Source of the DNA: an uncultured Clostridia bacterium
GTDB taxonomy: Bacteria > Bacillota > Clostridia > Oscillospirales > Acutalibacteraceae
Assembly (NCBI GenBank): GCA_947166135.1
Contig: CAMVDB010000016.1
Location: 1-34,997 of the forward strand
Direction: 5' to 3'
DNA length: 34,997 bases
In this document: positions 1 to 7,854 of the stretch, one piece after another
How positions within the stretch are numbered: position 1 is the first letter of the stretch
How the letters are laid out: the number at the start of each line of letters is the position of its first letter
Position numbers and translations under genes: made by a program
Notes under the pieces: model-generated
The model's database searches: none
What the model was told of the DNA's origin: nothing
Seen by the model: only the letters and a program-made list of their open reading frames with translations

Positions 1-29
1 GGGGTCGGCGCCCCGACGACCCGCGTCCC

Positions 30-138
30 GTAGGGGCGGTCATTGACCGCCCGCTGTCGCAGGGCGCGGCATATTCTATCCGACGTTTTCGATATCGATT
101 ACGCCCGTCATTCTCGGGCGACCGATGGTCGCCCCTAC
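30..138 (+). repeat. Hairpin-ended ~109-bp intergenic repeat, family A copy 1
   Basis: The unit begins GTAGGGG and ends CCCCTAC. Each end forms a near-perfect hairpin: GGGCGGTCATTGACCGCCC on the left and GGGCGACCGATGGTCGCCC on the right. The middle holds a conserved ATTCTATCC / ACGTTTTCGATATCGAT stretch. Three more copies lie at 257-375, 5334-5442 and (inverted) 31461-31568. Short ORFs reading 'VGAVIDRPLSQ' across it are by-products of the repeat. With copy 2 and a family C unit it fills the 444-base gap before prfA, where I see no gene. Confidence 0.8.
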
Positions 139-177
139 GACTCTATGCAACGTTTCCGATAATCCTGTAGGGGTCGG

Positions 178-236
178 TTCCTCAGCCGGAGACGGCACCC
201 CTCTGTCGCTTCGCGCCACCTCCCCAACGGGGAGAC
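178..236 (+). repeat. Family C hairpin repeat, copy 1
   Basis: The unit reads TTCCTC-GCCGGAGAC-GGC-(A)CCCCTCTGTCGCTTCGCG-CACCTCCCC-AACGGGGA with minor variation. It contains a CCGGAGACGG arm, a TCGCTTCGCG stem-loop and a CCCC-AAC-GGGG stem-loop. Related units are at 5453-5516 and 32078-32132, each next to other repeat families, so it is probably part of composite repeat blocks rather than a gene or regulator of prfA. Confidence 0.65.
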
Positions 237-256
237 CCCTCGACGACCCGCGTCCC

Positions 257-375
257 GTAGGGGCGGTCATTGACCGCCCGCTATCGCAGAGCGTTGTTTT
301 TTTATCCAACCTTTTCGATATAGATAACGTCCGTTATTCGCGCTTCGCGACGGGCTGAATGAATTCAGCCCCTAC
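257..375 (+). repeat. Hairpin-ended intergenic repeat, family A copy 2
   Basis: Same GTAGGGG...CCCCTAC unit as copy 1. The left hairpin is identical (GGGCGGTCATTGACCGCCC), but the right hairpin has a different sequence, GGGCTGAATGAATTCAGCCC, that is still self-complementary. The unit is about 10 bp longer than the others because of an extra CGCGCTTCGCG stretch. It ends about 70 bp before prfA. Confidence 0.8.
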
Positions 376-444
376 ATTTCTATACAACAACCGTCATCAC
401 TCCCTTCGCACCGTGGATCGGCTTTGCCGTAAAAGAGGGAAACT

Positions 445-1521
445 ATGTTCAGCAGATTAGAGATATTTGACAAACGATATAACGAGCTCGAGCGGCGGAT
501 GTATGAGCCGGACGTCGTGTCCGACCCCGAATCCTATCAGAAGGTCATGCGCGAGCACTCCGCGATCGAACCGGTGGTGCTCAAGTACCGCGAGTACAAG
601 CGCGCACAGGAGACGATCGCCGACAGCCTGACGATCCTCGAGGACAGCTCCGCCGACGCGGAGCTTCGTCAGCTTGCGTCGCTGGAGCTTGACGAAGCGA
701 AGCGATCGCTCCCCGCTCTCGAGGAGGAGCTGAAGATCCTGCTCCTGCCCAAGGATCCCAACGACGAGCGCAACGTCATCGTCGAGATCCGCGCCGGTAC
801 CGGGGGAGAGGAAAGCTCCCTTTTCGCATATGACCTCTTCCGCATGTACAGCATGTACGCCGAGCGCAGGGGCTACAAGCTCGAGGTCGTCAGCCTGAAT
901 GAAACGGGACTCGGCGGCTACAAGGAGGTCTCCTTCATCGTCAGCGGCGCGGGCGCCTACAGCCGCTTCAAGTTCGAGTCGGGCACCCACCGCGTCCAGC
1001 GCGTGCCCAAGACCGAGTCGTCCGGTCGTATCCATACCTCGGCGGCGACGGTCGCCGTCCTCCCCGAAGCGGACGACGTGGAGATCGATATCAACCCGAA
1101 CGATTTAGAGATCGATACCTTCCGTTCCTCCGGCGCGGGCGGTCAGCATATCAACAAGACCTCTTCCGCAATCCGCATCACCCATAAGCCGACCGGCTTG
1201 GTGGTGGAGTGTCAGGACGAGCGCAGCCAGTATAAGAACAAGGATAAGGCGATGAAGGTGCTCAAGTCCCGCCTCCTCAAGATGGAGCAGGATAAGCAGA
1301 ACGAGGCGATCGCCTCCGACCGCCGTTCACAGGTAGGGTCGGGCGACCGCAGCGAGAAGATCCGTACCTACAACTTCCCCCAGAGCCGCGTCACCGACCA
1401 CCGTATCGGACTGACCCTGTACCATCTCGACGACATCATGAACGGCAGCCTCGACGAGGTCATCGACGCCCTCGTCACCGCTCAGCGAGCAGAACAGCTG
1501 AAGGAAAGCATTCACCATTAA
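445..1521 (+). CDS. prfA: Peptide chain release factor 1
   Basis: Class I release factor that recognises UAA and UAG stop codons and triggers peptide release on the ribosome. At 358 residues it has the usual bacterial length. The stop-codon recognition motif is P188-K-T190 (PxT, as in RF1 rather than the SPF of RF2), and the catalytic GGQ lies at about 232-234 in the context [20 protein letters not shown]. The ATG follows an AGAGGG Shine-Dalgarno sequence. The stop lies 10 bp before the Sua5-CoaE gene, so the two are probably co-transcribed. RF1 beside a tRNA t6A-modification gene is common in Firmicutes. No truncation is seen. Confidence 0.98.
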   Translation: MFSRLEIFDKRYNELERRMYEPDVVSDPESYQKVMREHSAIEPVVLKYREYKRAQETIADSLTILEDSSADAELRQLASLELDEAKRSLPALEEELKILLLPKDPNDERNVIVEIRAGTGGEESSLFAYDLFRMYSMYAERRGYKLEVVSLNETGLGGYKEVSFIVSGAGAYSRFKFESGTHRVQRVPKTESSGRIHTSAATVAVLPEADDVEIDINPNDLEIDTFRSSGAGGQHINKTSSAIRITHKPTGLVVECQDERSQYKNKDKAMKVLKSRLLKMEQDKQNEAIASDRRSQVGSGDRSEKIRTYNFPQSRVTDHRIGLTLYHLDDIMNGSLDEVIDALVTAQRAEQLKESIHH

Positions 1522-1531
1522 GCAAACAATT

Positions 1532-3148
1532 ATGAAAACACTTTATCTATCCAATACAACCGAAGATATATTGAAGGCGGCTGACATCCTTCGGGACGGC
1601 GGTCTGGTCGCTATGCCGACCGAGACGGTCTACGGGCTCGCCGCAAACGCGCTGAACGGTAATGCGGTTCGCCGTATCTTTGAGGCGAAGGGCAGACCGA
1701 TGGATAACCCGCTGATCGTCCATGTGTCGGAGTTCTCCGATATTGGACGCCTTCATTTGGTTGCCGAGATCCCCGAAAAGGCGAGGAAGCTTGCCGAAGC
1801 CTTCTGGCCGGGACCGCTGACCATCATCATGAAGAAGGGCGCGGTCATCCCCGACGAGGTCAGCGCGGGTCTCGATACCGTCGCGATCCGTATCCCCTCC
1901 CATCCCGACGCCCATCGGTTGATGGCGCTGAGCGGTCTGGCGCTTGCGGCGCCCTCCGCGAATACCTCCGGTAAGCCCAGTCCTACGACCGCCGGGCATG
2001 TCCGCGACGATATGGACGGCAGGATCGAGGCCGTGATCGACGGCGGCGCCTGCTCCGTCGGTGTGGAGAGCACGGTCATCACCGTCGCGACCGATATCCC
2101 GCGTATTCTCCGCCCGGGGCTGATCACCCGCGAGGAGATCGAGGCGGTGATCGGGCATATCGAGGTCGACCGCGCGGTGCTCAACAAGCTTGAGAATAAT
2201 GAGAAAGCCGCGTCCCCCGGCATGAAATACAAGCATTACGCGCCGAAAGCGCGGGTCATCCTCGTCCGCGGAACGGACGAGAAGTACATCACCTTCGTCA
2301 ACCGCGCATACGCCCGCGACAAGGGCGTTGCGGCGATGTGCTATGACGAGGATGCGTCGAGGATCAGCGCACCCTGCGTGACGATGGGCAGCATAAATGA
2401 CGAGAAGCAGCAGGCGCAGGAGCTCTTCGACGCTCTGCGCGCGGTCGATACGATCGAGGGCGTTTCTACGGTCTACGCCCACTGTCCATCCGCCGAGGGC
2501 GTGGGGATGGCGCTGTATAACCGTATGATCCGCGCGGCGGCGTTCGAGGTCATCGACCTGCCGAAGAAGCGCGTCATCGGACTGACCGGACAGACCGGCG
2601 CCGGCAAGAGCGAGGTCGCGCGGCTGATGGCTGAGCGCGGCTTGCCTGTCGTCAGCGCCGACGCCGCCGCCCGCAAGGCGGTGGAGGATGGGTCGGTGAA
2701 GCGCGCGTTATGCGACGCCTTCGGCGACGTACTGCTCCCCGACGGCAGTCTGGATCGGCGCAAAACCGCCGAGGTCGCCTTCTCCTCACCCGAGAATACG
2801 GCGAAGCTCAACGCGATCACCCATCCGAAGATCCGCGCGCTCATGCTCGATGAAGCGGAGCAGGCGGCGGGGGAGTGGGTCGTCTTTGACGCGTCCCAGC
2901 TGTTCGAGTCGGGCGAGGATACCCTCTGCGATCTGATCGTCAGCGTGGTCGCCGACCGCGAGCTGCGTATGGAGCGCCTGCGTTCGCGCGACGGTATCGG
3001 CGATGAAGAGATCGCCCGCCGCATGAGCGTGCAGTATGACGAGAGCTTTTTCCGCGCGATGTCCGACGCGGTCATCGAGAACAACGGCACTGTCGGCGCG
3101 CTCGATCGGGCGGTCGGCAATATTTGCGAAAGGCTGGTGAGTCCGTGA
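1532..3148 (+). CDS. Fused threonylcarbamoyl-AMP synthase (Sua5) and dephospho-CoA kinase (CoaE)
   Basis: One 538-residue reading frame carries two enzymes. Residues ~1-205 are a YrdC/Sua5 domain (PTETVYGLAANA, KGRPMDNPL, SANTSGKPSPT), which makes threonylcarbamoyl-AMP for the tRNA t6A37 modification. Residues ~225-342 match the C-terminal Sua5 domain, starting at SPGMKYKHYAPKA. Residues ~345-538 are dephospho-CoA kinase, the last step of CoA synthesis, with P-loop GLTGQTGAGKS (GKS at 358-360) and a V-SADAAAR substrate region. The join VIDLPKKRVIGLTG has no stop and no internal start, so this looks like a true fusion of neighbouring genes. There is no good Shine-Dalgarno before the ATG; translation may be coupled to prfA. 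A lytic transglycosylase gene often follows coaE in clostridia, as it does here. Confidence 0.93.
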   Translation: MKTLYLSNTTEDILKAADILRDGGLVAMPTETVYGLAANALNGNAVRRIFEAKGRPMDNPLIVHVSEFSDIGRLHLVAEIPEKARKLAEAFWPGPLTIIMKKGAVIPDEVSAGLDTVAIRIPSHPDAHRLMALSGLALAAPSANTSGKPSPTTAGHVRDDMDGRIEAVIDGGACSVGVESTVITVATDIPRILRPGLITREEIEAVIGHIEVDRAVLNKLENNEKAASPGMKYKHYAPKARVILVRGTDEKYITFVNRAYARDKGVAAMCYDEDASRISAPCVTMGSINDEKQQAQELFDALRAVDTIEGVSTVYAHCPSAEGVGMALYNRMIRAAAFEVIDLPKKRVIGLTGQTGAGKSEVARLMAERGLPVVSADAAARKAVEDGSVKRALCDAFGDVLLPDGSLDRRKTAEVAFSSPENTAKLNAITHPKIRALMLDEAEQAAGEWVVFDASQLFESGEDTLCDLIVSVVADRELRMERLRSRDGIGDEEIARRMSVQYDESFFRAMSDAVIENNGTVGALDRAVGNICERLVSP

Positions 3149-3768
3149 GCAGGCATTATCGAAAGCGAGAGACCCGGGGACACGGCGTTCTGGGCTTCTT
3201 TATCACGCTGATCCTGGTGCTGGCTATCCTTGCCGCGGCGGTTTTCTTCTTCTCCGGCGACGGGATGAGCGGACTCAAGGGCAAGGTCTACAGCTGGTTT
3301 TACCCGCAGAAATATACCGCCGAGGTCAAGGCGAGCGCCGCGGAGTTCGGCGTTGACGAGGCGCTGATCTATGCCGTGATCCGTACCGAGAGCGGCTTTC
3401 GCCCCGAGGTGGTGAGCCACGCGGGCGCCGTGGGACTGATGCAGCTGATGCCCGAGACCTTCGAGTGGCTGCAGAACAGCCACGACGGCTCGGTGACCCG
3501 TACCACTGCCGATCTGACCGACCCCGCGGTCAATATTCGCTACGGCACCTGCTTTTTGTCGATGCTGCTGCGGGATTATAACGGCGACGTCCGTACCGCC
3601 GCCGCGGCATATAACGCGGGCTCGACTACGGTGGACGGCTGGCTCGGCGATACCCGTTATTCGTCCGACGGTCGGCACCTGAGCCTGATCCCGTACGAGG
3701 AGACCTCGAACTACGCCGATAAGGTCGCTGAAGCGTACGAAATGTATAAGAAGCTGTATTATGAGTAA
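3145..3768 (+). CDS. Membrane-anchored lytic transglycosylase (GH23, Slt-like)
   Basis: Probable peptidoglycan lytic transglycosylase acting outside the membrane. The chosen start is GTG at 3145, whose GTGA overlaps the stop of the Sua5-CoaE gene and which follows an AGGCTGGTGAG stretch; a TTG at 3124 in the same frame is the alternative. The 207-residue protein has a basic N-terminus, one membrane segment (~16-38, GVLGFFITLILVLAILAAAV) and a GH23 domain. E82 in IRTESGFRPE is the expected catalytic acid, followed by AGAVGLMQLMPET and AAAYNAGSTTV, all family signatures. It is co-oriented and overlapping with coaE, so probably in the same operon. Confidence 0.93.
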   Translation: MSRHYRKRETRGHGVLGFFITLILVLAILAAAVFFFSGDGMSGLKGKVYSWFYPQKYTAEVKASAAEFGVDEALIYAVIRTESGFRPEVVSHAGAVGLMQLMPETFEWLQNSHDGSVTRTTADLTDPAVNIRYGTCFLSMLLRDYNGDVRTAAAAYNAGSTTVDGWLGDTRYSSDGRHLSLIPYEETSNYADKVAEAYEMYKKLYYE

Positions 3769-3816
3769 TCTATTGGTGAATACGTTTCACCTGATCTATA
3801 GAAATGGAGGATGTAT

Positions 3817-5205
3817 ATGAGTAACGCAAAGGAACTCAAAGAAAAATTGATGATGAAGGAGCGCAGGGGCGCCGCGGATTATTCCGCCGAGGTGCTGAAG
3901 GAAGCTGACGCCTACTGCGAGGGCTACAAGCGCTTTCTCGATCACGCGCGCACCGAGCGCGAGGCGGTCGCGACCGTCCTTAAGATGGCGCGGGAGAAGG
4001 GCTTCGTCGAATTTGACCCCGATCACCGGTATCAGCCCGGCGACAAGGTCTATATCGTCAACCGTGAGAAGGCGATCGGTCTCGCCGTGATCGGCAGGAA
4101 CGGCACCGCCGACGGCGTGCGCCTCGCGATCGCGCACATCGACTCGCCCCGCATCGACTTAAAGCCCAACCCGCTGTATGAGAGCAACGGCATGGCGCTC
4201 TTCAAGACCCATTACTACGGCGGCATCAAGAAGTACCAGTGGACGGCGATCCCCCTCGCCCTGCACGGCAGAGTCGTCAAGCTCGACGGCACCGCGGTCG
4301 ATATCCATATCGGCGACGACCCGAAGGACGAGTGCTTCCTGATCACCGACCTGCTGCCCCATCTCGACAAGGAGCGCGTGACCCAGACGATGGGCAAGGC
4401 GTTCACCGGCGAGGATCTGAATATCCTGATCGGCTCGCGTCCCTATGACGACAGCGACGAGAAGGATCTGATCGCCTTGAACGTCATGCGTATCCTCAAC
4501 GAGCGCTACGGCATCGAGGAGGACGACTTCCTCTCCGCGGAGCTGAACTTCTGTCCCGCGTACCCCACCCGCGACGTGGGCTTCGACCGCTCCATGATCG
4601 GCGGCTACGGACACGACGACAAGTGCTGCGCTTATCCGTCCGTCACCGCGATCTTCGACACCGAGCTGCCCGAGTCTACCTGCATCACCTACCTGACCGA
4701 TAAGGAAGAGACAGGCTCCGACGGCAACACCGGTATGCAGAGCGATTTCCTGCGTTATTTCATCTATGACCTCGCGAAGGCTGACGGCAACGAGGGCTAC
4801 CGCGTGCTGAGCAGGAGCAAGTGCCTCTCCGCAGACGTCAACGCGGCTTTCGACCCGACCTTCTCCTCCGCTTATGAGCAGAAGAACTGCTCCTATATCA
4901 ACGAGGGCGTCGTCATCAGCAAGTACACCGGCCACGGCGGCAAGTACGACACCTCCGACGCCTCCGCCGAGTTCATGGGCGAGATCCGCTCCATGCTCGA
5001 GAAGAACGGCGTCAAGTGGCAGATCGGCGAGCTCGGCAAGGTCGATATCGGCGGCGGCGGCACCATCGCGAAGTACGTCGCCAACATGAACGTCGACGTG
5101 GTTGATTTGGGCGTCGCGGTGCTGTGCATGCACGCGCCGTTCGAGGTCATCAGCAAGGCGGATATGCTGATGGCGCACAAGGCGTTCTACGGCCTGTTCA
5201 ACTGA
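3817..5205 (+). CDS. M18 family aminopeptidase
   Basis: Zinc aminopeptidase of the M18 (aspartyl aminopeptidase-like) family, probably cytoplasmic because no signal peptide is seen. The ATG at 3817 lies 6 nt after GGAGG; an ATG at 3811 touches the ribosome site and is less likely. The protein has 462 residues, the normal size. Metal and catalytic residues are visible: H107 in AHIDSPRIDL, D295-K-E297-E298 in LTDKEETGSDG, and H439 in CMHAPFEVIS. A typical terminator follows at 5218-5251. The true peptide preference cannot be told from sequence. Confidence 0.95.
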   Translation: MSNAKELKEKLMMKERRGAADYSAEVLKEADAYCEGYKRFLDHARTEREAVATVLKMAREKGFVEFDPDHRYQPGDKVYIVNREKAIGLAVIGRNGTADGVRLAIAHIDSPRIDLKPNPLYESNGMALFKTHYYGGIKKYQWTAIPLALHGRVVKLDGTAVDIHIGDDPKDECFLITDLLPHLDKERVTQTMGKAFTGEDLNILIGSRPYDDSDEKDLIALNVMRILNERYGIEEDDFLSAELNFCPAYPTRDVGFDRSMIGGYGHDDKCCAYPSVTAIFDTELPESTCITYLTDKEETGSDGNTGMQSDFLRYFIYDLAKADGNEGYRVLSRSKCLSADVNAAFDPTFSSAYEQKNCSYINEGVVISKYTGHGGKYDTSDASAEFMGEIRSMLEKNGVKWQIGELGKVDIGGGGTIAKYVANMNVDVVDLGVAVLCMHAPFEVISKADMLMAHKAFYGLFN

Positions 5206-5217
5206 ATGATCGAAGAT

Positions 5218-5251
5218 ACACGGGCAGCTCTCACGGGCAGCCCGTGTTTTT
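5218..5251 (+). terminator. Rho-independent terminator after the M18 aminopeptidase
   Basis: ACACGGGC pairs with GCCCGTGT (8 bp, loop about 14 nt), followed by a run of T. It closes the prfA-to-aminopeptidase group. Confidence 0.75.
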
Positions 5252-5333
5252 AGTTAGGAATGAGGAGTTAGGAGTTAGGAATTATAAAAACGTTGCAGAG
5301 AATTGTAGGGGACGTTGGGGGTATGGCTATATG

Positions 5334-5442
5334 GTAGGGGCGGTCATTGACCGCCCGCTATCGCAGGGCGTGATATATCCTATCATACGTTTTCGATATC
5401 AATAACGTCCGTCATTCGCGGGCGACCAATGGTCGCCCCTAC
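5334..5442 (+). repeat. Hairpin-ended intergenic repeat, family A copy 3
   Basis: A 109-bp unit from GTAGGGG to CCCCTAC with end hairpins GGGCGGTCATTGACCGCCC and GGGCGACCAATGGTCGCCC and the same middle (ATATCCTATCATACG, TTTTCGATATC, AACGTCCGTCATTCGCG). It is nested in the heptad-armed block at 5252-5578. Confidence 0.8.
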
Positions 5443-5452
5443 GGCGGGAGCA

Positions 5453-5516
5453 TTCCTCGCCGGAGACAGCTCCCCCCCTTGTCCTTCGGACATTCCCCCA
5501 ACGGGGGCGCCAACCC
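5453..5516 (+). repeat. Family C hairpin repeat, copy 2
   Basis: TTCCTCGCCGGAGACAGCTCC followed by two stem-loops (TGTCCTTCGGACA and CCCCCAACGGGGG). It has the layout of 178-236 with a changed but still paired first stem. Confidence 0.6.
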
Positions 5517-5609
5517 CTACAACCCTATACGACGTTTATACAATTCCTAATTCCTCATTCCTAACTCCTCATTCTTAAATACTTTTTCCCAAAAATGCGG
5601 ACTCGCGGC

Positions 5610-5638
5610 TTTACTTTAGCTTTTCTTTGTGGTATAAT
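5610..5638 (+). promoter_or_regulatory. Probable sigma-A promoter of aspS
   Basis: -10 TATAAT (5633-5638), 17-bp spacer, -35 TTTACT (5610-5615). It lies about 40 bp before the aspS start and just outside the composite repeat block. Confidence 0.7.
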
Positions 5639-5678
5639 GCTACAGAATAGGGAAAAATGCCTTGAAAGGAATATGAAA

Positions 5679-7424
5679 ATGAAAGCTAATATTTATCGCT
5701 CCGTTACCTGCGGAGATTTACGCGAAGAACATATCGGTCAGGAGGTGCGCCTCGCCGGCTGGGTCGAGAATATCCGCGACCACGGCGGCGTCATGTTCCT
5801 CGACATCCGTGACCAGTACGGCGTGACCCAGGTCGTCGTCCATGACGACGCGCTTTTAGAGGGCGTGAACCGCGAGTGCTCCGTTACCATCTCCGGCAAC
5901 GTCGTCAAGCGAGACGAGGAGACGATCAACAATAAGATCGCTACCGGTACCGTCGAGGTCGTCGCCTCTACCCTCACCATCCTCGGCAAGTGTAAGAACA
6001 ACCTGCCCTTCGAGGTGGTCTCCTCCACCGCGACCAACGAGGATACCCGCCTGAGATACCGCTTCCTCGACCTGCGCAACCCCAAGGTACACGACAAGAT
6101 CCTCCTGCGCTCGCAGGTGATCTCCTACCTTCGCGCTAAGATGGGCGAGATGGGCTTCATGGATATCGCCACCCCGATCCTCGGCGTGTCCTCTCCCGAG
6201 GGCGCCCGCGACTACCTGATCCCCTCCCGCAAGCATAAGGGCAAGTTCTACGCTCTGCCTCAGGCGCCGCAGATCTTCAAGCAGCTGTTGATGGTCTCCG
6301 GCTTCGATAAATACTTCCAGATCGCGCCCTGCTTCCGTGATGAGGACGCGCGTGCCGACCGTTCCCCCGGCGAGTTCTACCAGCTCGACTTCGAGATGGC
6401 GTATGCGACTCAGGAGGATGTCTTTGAGGTCGCCGAGGAAGTGCTCTATTCCACCTTCAAGAAATTCTCGGATAAAGAGATCAGCAAGCCGCCGTTTAGA
6501 CGCATCACCTTTGCCGAGGCGATGCTCAAGTACGGCACCGATAAGCCCGATCTGCGTAATCCGCTCGAGATCGTCGAGATCTCCGATATGTTTGAGGAGA
6601 CCGACTTCAAGCCCTTCTTAAAGAAATGCGTCCGTTCGATCAACGTCCCCGGCGCCGCTTCCTGCTCCAAGAGCTGGTTCAAGAAGATGGAGGAGTTCGC
6701 GCTCTCCATCGGTATGAAGGGTCTGGGCTACGTCAAGGTCACCGACGACCTGCTCTTCGACGGCCCGATCGATAAGTTCTTAAAGCCCGGCGACAGAGAG
6801 GAGCTGATCCGGAGGAACGGCTCCAAGGCGGGCGACGTGATCTACTTCATCGCCGATACCGCCGCCGACGCGCCGAAGCTCGCGGGTCAGATCCGTACCG
6901 AGGTCGCGACCCGTCTCGACCTGATCGACAAGAGCCGCTTCGACTTCTGCTTCATCGTCGACTTCCCGATGTATGAGCAGGACGAGGAGAGCGGTCAGAT
7001 CATCTTTACTCACAACCCGTTCAGTATGCCGCAGGGCGGTATGCAGGCGCTCTTAGAGAAGGATCCCTGCGATATCCTCGCCTACCAGTACGACATCGTC
7101 TGCAACGGCGTGGAGCTCTCCTCCGGCGCTGTCCGTAACCACGACATCGATATCATGAAGAAGGCGTTCGCCATCGCGGGCTATTCGGAGGACGACCTCA
7201 AGGAGAAGTTCCGCTCCCTGTATACCGCGTTCCAGTACGGCGCGCCGCCGCATGCAGGCATGGCGCCCGGCGTCGACCGCATGCTCATGCTCCTGACCGA
7301 GGAGGAGAATATCCGCGAGGTCATCGCGTTCCCGATGAACTCCAACGCCCAGGACGTCCTGCTCGGCTCTCCCGGAGAGGTCAGCGAGCAGCAGCTCCGT
7401 GAAGTTCATATCAAGTTGAGATAA
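5679..7424 (+). CDS. aspS: Aspartyl-tRNA synthetase, probably non-discriminating
   Basis: Class II synthetase that loads aspartate on tRNA. The ATG at 5679 lies 8 nt after AAAGGA; an in-frame ATG at 5673 is only 2 nt away from it. The protein has 581 residues, the size of bacterial AspRS with the inserted GAD domain. Signatures include the N-terminal OB-fold (LAGWVENIRDHGG), class II motif 2 (FRDEDARADRSPGEFYQLDFEM) and motif 3 (GMAPGVDRMLML). H35 in RDHGG matches the His found in dual-specific AspRS of Pseudomonas and Helicobacter, where E. coli has Leu30. With gatCAB just downstream, this enzyme probably charges both tRNA-Asp and tRNA-Asn. The specificity is inferred; the family call is firm. 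Confidence 0.97.
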   Translation: MKANIYRSVTCGDLREEHIGQEVRLAGWVENIRDHGGVMFLDIRDQYGVTQVVVHDDALLEGVNRECSVTISGNVVKRDEETINNKIATGTVEVVASTLTILGKCKNNLPFEVVSSTATNEDTRLRYRFLDLRNPKVHDKILLRSQVISYLRAKMGEMGFMDIATPILGVSSPEGARDYLIPSRKHKGKFYALPQAPQIFKQLLMVSGFDKYFQIAPCFRDEDARADRSPGEFYQLDFEMAYATQEDVFEVAEEVLYSTFKKFSDKEISKPPFRRITFAEAMLKYGTDKPDLRNPLEIVEISDMFEETDFKPFLKKCVRSINVPGAASCSKSWFKKMEEFALSIGMKGLGYVKVTDDLLFDGPIDKFLKPGDREELIRRNGSKAGDVIYFIADTAADAPKLAGQIRTEVATRLDLIDKSRFDFCFIVDFPMYEQDEESGQIIFTHNPFSMPQGGMQALLEKDPCDILAYQYDIVCNGVELSSGAVRNHDIDIMKKAFAIAGYSEDDLKEKFRSLYTAFQYGAPPHAGMAPGVDRMLMLLTEEENIREVIAFPMNSNAQDVLLGSPGEVSEQQLREVHIKLR

Positions 7425-7426
7425 GT

Positions 7427-7555
<129 letters not shown>

Positions 7556-7574
7556 CCCCTGAAAGGAACATATT

Positions 7575-7853
7575 ATGGTAACCAGAGAAGACATCGAGAA
7601 TATCGCCCTGCTCTCTAAGCTGTTCGTGGATGAAAAGGATCTCGACAGCCTGACCGAAGAGATGCAGAAGATCGTCTCCTTCGCCGACACCATCAACAGC
7701 GTCGAGGTGAAGAGCGGCGATTTTGACAACATCAACAACCTCTCTAACGCCTTCCGCAAGGATGAGGTCAAAGAATCCTACCCCGTCGGGGAGATCCTCA
7801 AGAATGCCCCCGAACAGGCGGAGGATCACTTCCTCGTCAGAAAGAGAGCGTAA
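7575..7853 (+). CDS. gatC: Asp/Glu-tRNA amidotransferase subunit C
   Basis: Small subunit of the GatCAB complex, which converts Asp-tRNA-Asn (and/or Glu-tRNA-Gln) to the amide form. GatC wraps around GatA and stabilises its contact with GatB. At 92 residues it has family length. It starts VTREDIENIALLSKLFVDE and ends PEQAEDHFLVRKRA, both typical. The ATG follows GAAAGGA. The gene ends 1 nt before the gatA start, so the subunits are translated together. Confidence 0.95.
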   Translation: MVTREDIENIALLSKLFVDEKDLDSLTEEMQKIVSFADTINSVEVKSGDFDNINNLSNAFRKDEVKESYPVGEILKNAPEQAEDHFLVRKRA

Positions 7854-7854
7854 G

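Larger units (their letters stand above)
5252..5578. repeat. Composite repeat block with inverted heptad arms
   Basis: This block fills the gap between the aminopeptidase and aspS, and I see no gene in it. The left arm (5252-5282) is tandem 7-bp words TTAGGAA/TGAGGAG/TTAGGAG. The right arm (5542-5578) is the reverse complement of the same pattern. The similarity extends inward: the left arm is followed by ATTATAAAAACGTTG and TTGTAGGGG, and the right arm reads, reversed, ATTGTATAAACGTCG and TTGTAGGGG. Inside are family A copy 3 (5334-5442) and a family C unit (5453-5516). Confidence 0.7.

Noticed and set aside
125..358. ORFs across family A and C repeats, including those at 5124-5405 and 31362-31631
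   Set aside because: The open frames come from the repeat sequence and recur wherever the repeat lies; no ribosome site or family match.
3124..3144. Earlier TTG start for the lytic transglycosylase
   Set aside because: GTG 3145 overlaps the upstream stop and has a better ribosome site; the seven extra residues lie within the coaE part.
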